This document shows, in pieces, positions 62,846-64,000 of a stretch of 64,000 nucleotides of DNA. Under the pieces are notes generated by a model that was not told the origin of the DNA, did not search any database, and saw only the letters and a list, made by a program, of their open reading frames with translations. The position numbers were made by a program, and so were the translations under genes. This DNA comes from Saksenaea vasiformis B4078 (Eukaryota; Mucoromycota; Mucoromycetes; Mucorales; Saksenaeaceae). The DNA lies in assembly GCA_000697055.1 (NCBI GenBank), contig JNDT01002360.1, forward strand, positions 1 to 64,000, given 5' to 3'. Each line of letters begins with the position of its first letter. The first letter of the stretch is position 1.

Positions 62846-64000
62846 ATGGTATGTGAGCGACGTGAGATTATCGATCAGATGAACTATAAAGGGCGGATGG
62901 GTGGATGAGTAGATGGATGGATGCAATTATATTTGAATACGCGGGGCAGTTGGTCGTCTTAGGGACGGCGATCATTTGCAGGATCAAGAATGCTCACCAT
63001 GATCTACATTTTTCTTTTTAGCCATTTGTTAAGCAACAGAAGAACAAGGGTAAGTTTTTTGCAGCACTATTTGATAAATTGTTTGTGAGATTAACTTTTG
63101 TGTACTTCATTAGCTTACTTCAAGCGTTACCAGGTCAAGTACCGCAGAAGAAGAGGTATACAGTTACTGAAATACTCCGCGTAGCGATGAGAGATGGCTT
63201 ACGATGTATGTAGAGGGCAAGACCGACTACTATGCTCGTAAGAGACTTGTAGTTCAGGCCAAGAACAAGTACAACTCCCCCAAGTACAGACTTGTTGTCC
63301 GTTTCACCAACAAGGACATCATCTGTCAGATCGTCTATGCCAAGATCCAGGGTGACTTCGTTCTTTCTGCTGCCTATGCTCATGAGCTTCCCCGCTATGG
63401 CATCAAGGGTGGTTTGACCAACTGGGCTGCTGGTAAGTTCTCAGTCATAAGCAATGGAAAGGGAGGAGTGTATATACCTGACTGATCTGTATTTCTGTAG
63501 CCTACGCCACCGGTCTTCTTTTGGCCCGCCGCACCCTTACCAAGCTTGGTTTGGCTGACAAGTACGAGGGTGTCACCGAGCCTGATGGCACTCTTCAGTT
63601 GACCGAGCCTCTTGAGGATGGTCCTCGTCCTTTCAAGGCCTTCCTTGATGTTGGTTTGGCCCGTACCTCCACTGGTGCTCGTGTCTTCGGTGCCATGAAG
63701 GGTGCTTCCGACGGTGGTATCTTTGTTCCCCACTCCGGTAACCGATTCCCCGGTTTCGACATCGAGACAAAGACCAACGATGACGAGTTGTTGCGCAACT
63801 ACATCTATGGTGTTCACGTTGCTGAATACATGGAGTACCTTGAGGAAGAAGATGAGGAACGTTACAAGAAGCAGTTCGCTACCTTCTTGAAGAACGGTAT
63901 CACCTCTGACAAGGTTGAGGATATGTACACCGAGGCCCACGAAGCCATCCGTGCCGATCCCGCTCTCAAGCCTACCCAGAAGAAGGGCAAGCCCGCCAAG
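62846..64000 (+). CDS. RPL5: 60S ribosomal protein L5 (uL18), 3' end outside the window
   Basis: Exons 62846-62848 (only the ATG), 63022-63049, 63114-63155, 63214-63432 and 63501-64000 run past the window edge. The protein begins [31 protein letters not shown] and continues with [54 protein letters not shown] and [12 protein letters not shown], all hallmarks of uL18. It binds 5S rRNA with uL5 as part of the 5S particle of the large subunit. Codon use is highly biased, as for ribosomal genes. The start codon is alone on its exon, before a 173-base first intron, a layout seen in many fungal ribosomal-protein genes. Confidence 0.96.

Overview
The window is nuclear DNA of a filamentous, early-diverging fungus, most likely Mucoromycota (Mucorales or a near relative). 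Genes are cut by many short GT-AG introns of about 42-120 bases. The tRNA is eukaryotic and there is an HDEL-ended ER protein. The gene set includes a BTG/TOB protein, a PPZ phosphatase, Zds and LAMMER kinase homologues and an ALR-type CorA transporter. Intergenic DNA is rich in A/T homopolymers and CA, GA and ATT microsatellites. Exon joins were worked out by hand from reading frame and splice consensus; no transcript evidence was available.

Layout. 1-400: probable end of an LTR retroelement, then tRNA-Cys(GCA) at 775. 4155-5028 (+): FetA/STAR1-like ABC ATPase. 6667-7458 (-): two-finger zinc-finger protein. 12309-13907 (-): PPZ-type phosphatase. 16258-18484 (-): Zds1-like protein. 20468-22620 (+): TFIIIC-like WD40 protein, facing a peroxisomal crotonase at 22695-23812 (-). 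24766-25105: degenerate minisatellite. 26253-26997 (-): BTG/TOB protein. 27946-29919 (-): CorA Mg2+ transporter. 32117-33746 (+): protein disulfide isomerase. 33980-35444 (-): Kre9-like secreted protein. 37219-38731 (-): ethanolamine-phosphate cytidylyltransferase. 38992-40833 (-): LAMMER kinase. 42821-43722 (+): SRP receptor beta. 45094-46361 (-): methyltransferase with a GC-AG intron. 46613-50017 (-): Fanzor-type RuvC nuclease. 53046-54814 (+): cyclic-nucleotide phosphodiesterase. 55410-56087 (+): RGS protein. 56807-57725 (-): degenerate KH protein. 59315-60318 (-): single-pass surface protein. 61772-62553 (+): DJ-1 protein. 62846-64000 (+): ribosomal protein L5, cut by the window edge.

The standout is 46613-50017, an 18-exon, 795-codon eukaryotic TnpB homologue (Fanzor). 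Its RuvC residues (D457, E661, D761) and split zinc ribbon (C668/C671, C742/C745) all appear intact. The 250 bases downstream contain a nested hairpin that could be part of its guide RNA, or an alternative last exon.

Functional themes: most genes are conserved housekeeping or signalling genes with no operon logic. Several touch common processes: secretion (PDI, SRP receptor beta), cAMP and G-protein signalling (PDE, RGS), phosphatase/kinase growth control (PPZ, Zds, LAMMER) and the cell surface (Kre9-like, ST-rich membrane protein). The long gaps hold simple repeats and no gene I can defend, apart from a few weak exon-like stretches noted below.
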